From Verrucomicrobia bacterium 12-59-8 (GTDB lineage Bacteria; Verrucomicrobiota; Verrucomicrobiae; Verrucomicrobiales; Verrucomicrobiaceae): a stretch of 15,202 bases of DNA. Made by a program: the position numbers and the translations under genes. The notes below the pieces were generated by a model. That model was not told where the DNA came from. It did no database searches and saw only the letters and a program-made list of their open reading frames with translations. Of the stretch, positions 13,997 to 15,202 are shown piece after piece. The DNA lies in assembly GCA_002279765.1 (NCBI GenBank), contig NCCR01000110.1, forward strand, positions 1 to 15,202. The letters are read 5' to 3'. Positions within the stretch are counted from its first letter, which is position 1, and each line of letters begins with the position of its first letter.

Positions 13997-15202
13997 GACT
14001 GGCTGTACTTTTGAACAAGCCCCTCGCAGGCGTCCTGAAAAATTTGTGCCGCTGCCGCCCATGAGCATGGCCGGGCCACCTCATCGAGCGCCTGGCGGGC
14101 CAGCTCTGTGCCCAGTTCCGCAGTACGCAGCACCGCCACCACCTGCGCGGCCGTTTCCTCCGCTGTATCCGCGAGCAGGACATGTCGGCCATGCTCCACA
14201 GCCAGGCCTTCCGCACCGATGCGGGTGGACACCACCGGCACCTCGGCAGCCATGGCCTCATAAATTTTCAAGCGCGTGCCTCCGCCAATACGCAACGGCA
14301 CCACGATCACATCCGCCCCGCGCAAAAAAGGCCGCACATCCGGCACCGTGCCGGTGACCTCGATATTTCTGCCACTGGCGGCCAGCGCCTGGATTTCACC
14401 CGGCGGCTTGCGCCCAACCACCACAAACCGGGCCTGAGGTACCTCCCGCTGCACCAGCGGCCACACGGCATCCACAAACCAATTCACGCCGTCCACATTG
14501 GCATACCAGTCCATCGACCCCATGAACATGACGGTGGGCACAGCAGACGTCGTCCTGGGCAGTGACTGGAAGTAGTCAAGATCCACACCGGTCGGGACTA
14601 CACCGAGGACATTGGGCAAATTCATCTCAGTCTGGAAAATCCGCGCATCCTCCTCAGACACGGCCAGAACGCCATCGAAGCGGCTGCTGGTGCGGTTTTC
14701 AAAGCGGAACATGCGATCACGTTGCACATTGTAGTAAAGCGCTTGCGCTCCCTGCTTTCCTTCCGCTCGACGCCGCCAGATCATGGACTCCACGTTGTGC
14801 TGGAAGAGCACCCACGGACACTGGCTTGCCGCCTTGAGCTCCCAGGGCAAGCTGGCCGCAGGAAACAAAAAATCCGCCACCACCAAGTCATAGCGCTGCT
14901 CCTTGAGTTTTGCAGTCAGGAGACGTCGCAGTCGGTTCGATCTAAAACGAGCGACAGCATAGGGCAGCGAAGACGTCAAATTGACCAGCGCCCCGGCAAG
15001 GAACTTCCACTTGGCAAGCTGCAAAGACGTCCCAGGTTCATGAACCCAAAAAGCCTGGGAGGAATACTCTCCGGCCTGGCGCGCGCCCGCCACCTGGCCT
15101 GCATCCGCCGTCATGCCAACAAAGGTTACCTTATGCCGCTGATGCAGGTGGCGCAGCAAATGAAAGGTGCGCAAATCCCCGCCACGCGTGAGCGGGTGCA
15201 GC
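13993..15202 (-). CDS. Family 4 glycosyltransferase (5' end outside window)
   Basis: The reading frame runs off the right edge. The visible part starts LHPLTRGGDLRTFHLLRHLH, which is the conserved N-terminal nucleotide-side loop of GT4 enzymes, so only about 10-15 residues are missing. An in-frame TTG at 15174 lies inside this motif and is not the start. Later motifs are FQHNVESMIWRR, VPTGVDLDYF, VMFMGSMDWYANVDGVNWF and GGGTRLKIYEAMAAEVPVV, where the E-x7-E second half is replaced by the Lys/Tyr-Glu form common in TIGR03087-like enzymes of exosortase-linked polysaccharide loci. It should add a sugar during repeat-unit assembly. It is the first visible gene of the minus operon, and its stop overlaps the next start by 4 bases, so translation is probably coupled. 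Confidence 0.92.
   Translation of the reverse strand, partial: LHPLTRGGDLRTFHLLRHLHQRHKVTFVGMTADAGQVAGARQAGEYSSQAFWVHEPGTSLQLAKWKFLAGALVNLTSSLPYAVARFRSNRLRRLLTAKLKEQRYDLVVADFLFPAASLPWELKAASQCPWVLFQHNVESMIWRRRAEGKQGAQALYYNVQRDRMFRFENRTSSRFDGVLAVSEEDARIFQTEMNLPNVLGVVPTGVDLDYFQSLPRTTSAVPTVMFMGSMDWYANVDGVNWFVDAVWPLVQREVPQARFVVVGRKPPGEIQALAASGRNIEVTGTVPDVRPFLRGADVIVVPLRIGGGTRLKIYEAMAAEVPVVSTRIGAEGLAVEHGRHVLLADTAEETAAQVVAVLRTAELGTELARQALDEVARPCSWAAAAQIFQDACEGLVQKYSQS

Noticed and set aside
15172..15174. TTG at 15174 as start of the right-edge GT4 gene
   Set aside because: The frame continues upstream into the conserved LHPLTRGGD loop, so the real start is outside the window.

Overview
The window looks like a chromosomal stretch from a member of the Verrucomicrobiota, perhaps near Prosthecobacter or Verrucomicrobium. 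I base this on the GC-rich coding sequence, a four-cysteine ribosomal protein L31 with an Ala/Pro-rich tail, a secreted sulfatase, a NfeD/FloA membrane pair, and starts that mostly lack a Shine-Dalgarno sequence. The assignment is inference from protein style; there is no rRNA in the window to confirm it.

Left part (1-5766, all on the minus strand). Reading 5' to 3' on that strand, the order is a secreted sulfatase, a small lipoprotein with an internal repeat, a hairpin that may terminate transcription, a promoter-like site, and an anchored protein that joins a zinc-ribbon-like four-cysteine module to a transglutaminase-like cysteine domain. A short NfeD protein, the flotillin-like protein FloA and a small membrane-anchored protein cut by the window edge follow. 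The last three genes are tightly spaced and resemble the yqeZ-floA-yqfB operon layout of Bacillus.

Middle (5937-7382, plus strand). This holds two translation genes, rpmE (L31) and prfA (release factor 1). A strong intrinsic terminator lies between them, only about 30 bases before prfA. A gene-free stretch follows (7383-7777). It contains a short coding-like remnant, a promoter-like site with a palindrome in its spacer, and a perfect 8-bp hairpin in the presumed leader of the next gene.

Right part (7778-15202). This is an exopolysaccharide biosynthesis locus in two convergent arms. The plus arm encodes a membrane-anchored family 2 glycosyltransferase (DPM1/GtrB-like) and a polyprenyl-phosphate sugar-1-phosphate transferase of the WcaJ/EpsE type, which would start the lipid-linked repeat unit. 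The minus arm is a compact operon entering from beyond the right edge: a GT4 glycosyltransferase (5' end outside), a GT2 glycosyltransferase, a divergent polysaccharide-deacetylase-like protein, and a second GT4. Gaps and overlaps are 3-4 bases. The arms meet with 9 bases between stop codons.

The most notable lesion is in the GT2 gene of the minus operon. Its two halves lie in different frames, and conserved sequence on either side of the junction abuts with roughly a dozen family residues missing. This points to an out-of-frame deletion (3n+1 bases) rather than a single-base error. No tRNA, rRNA, CRISPR array, insertion sequence or complete mobile element was seen.
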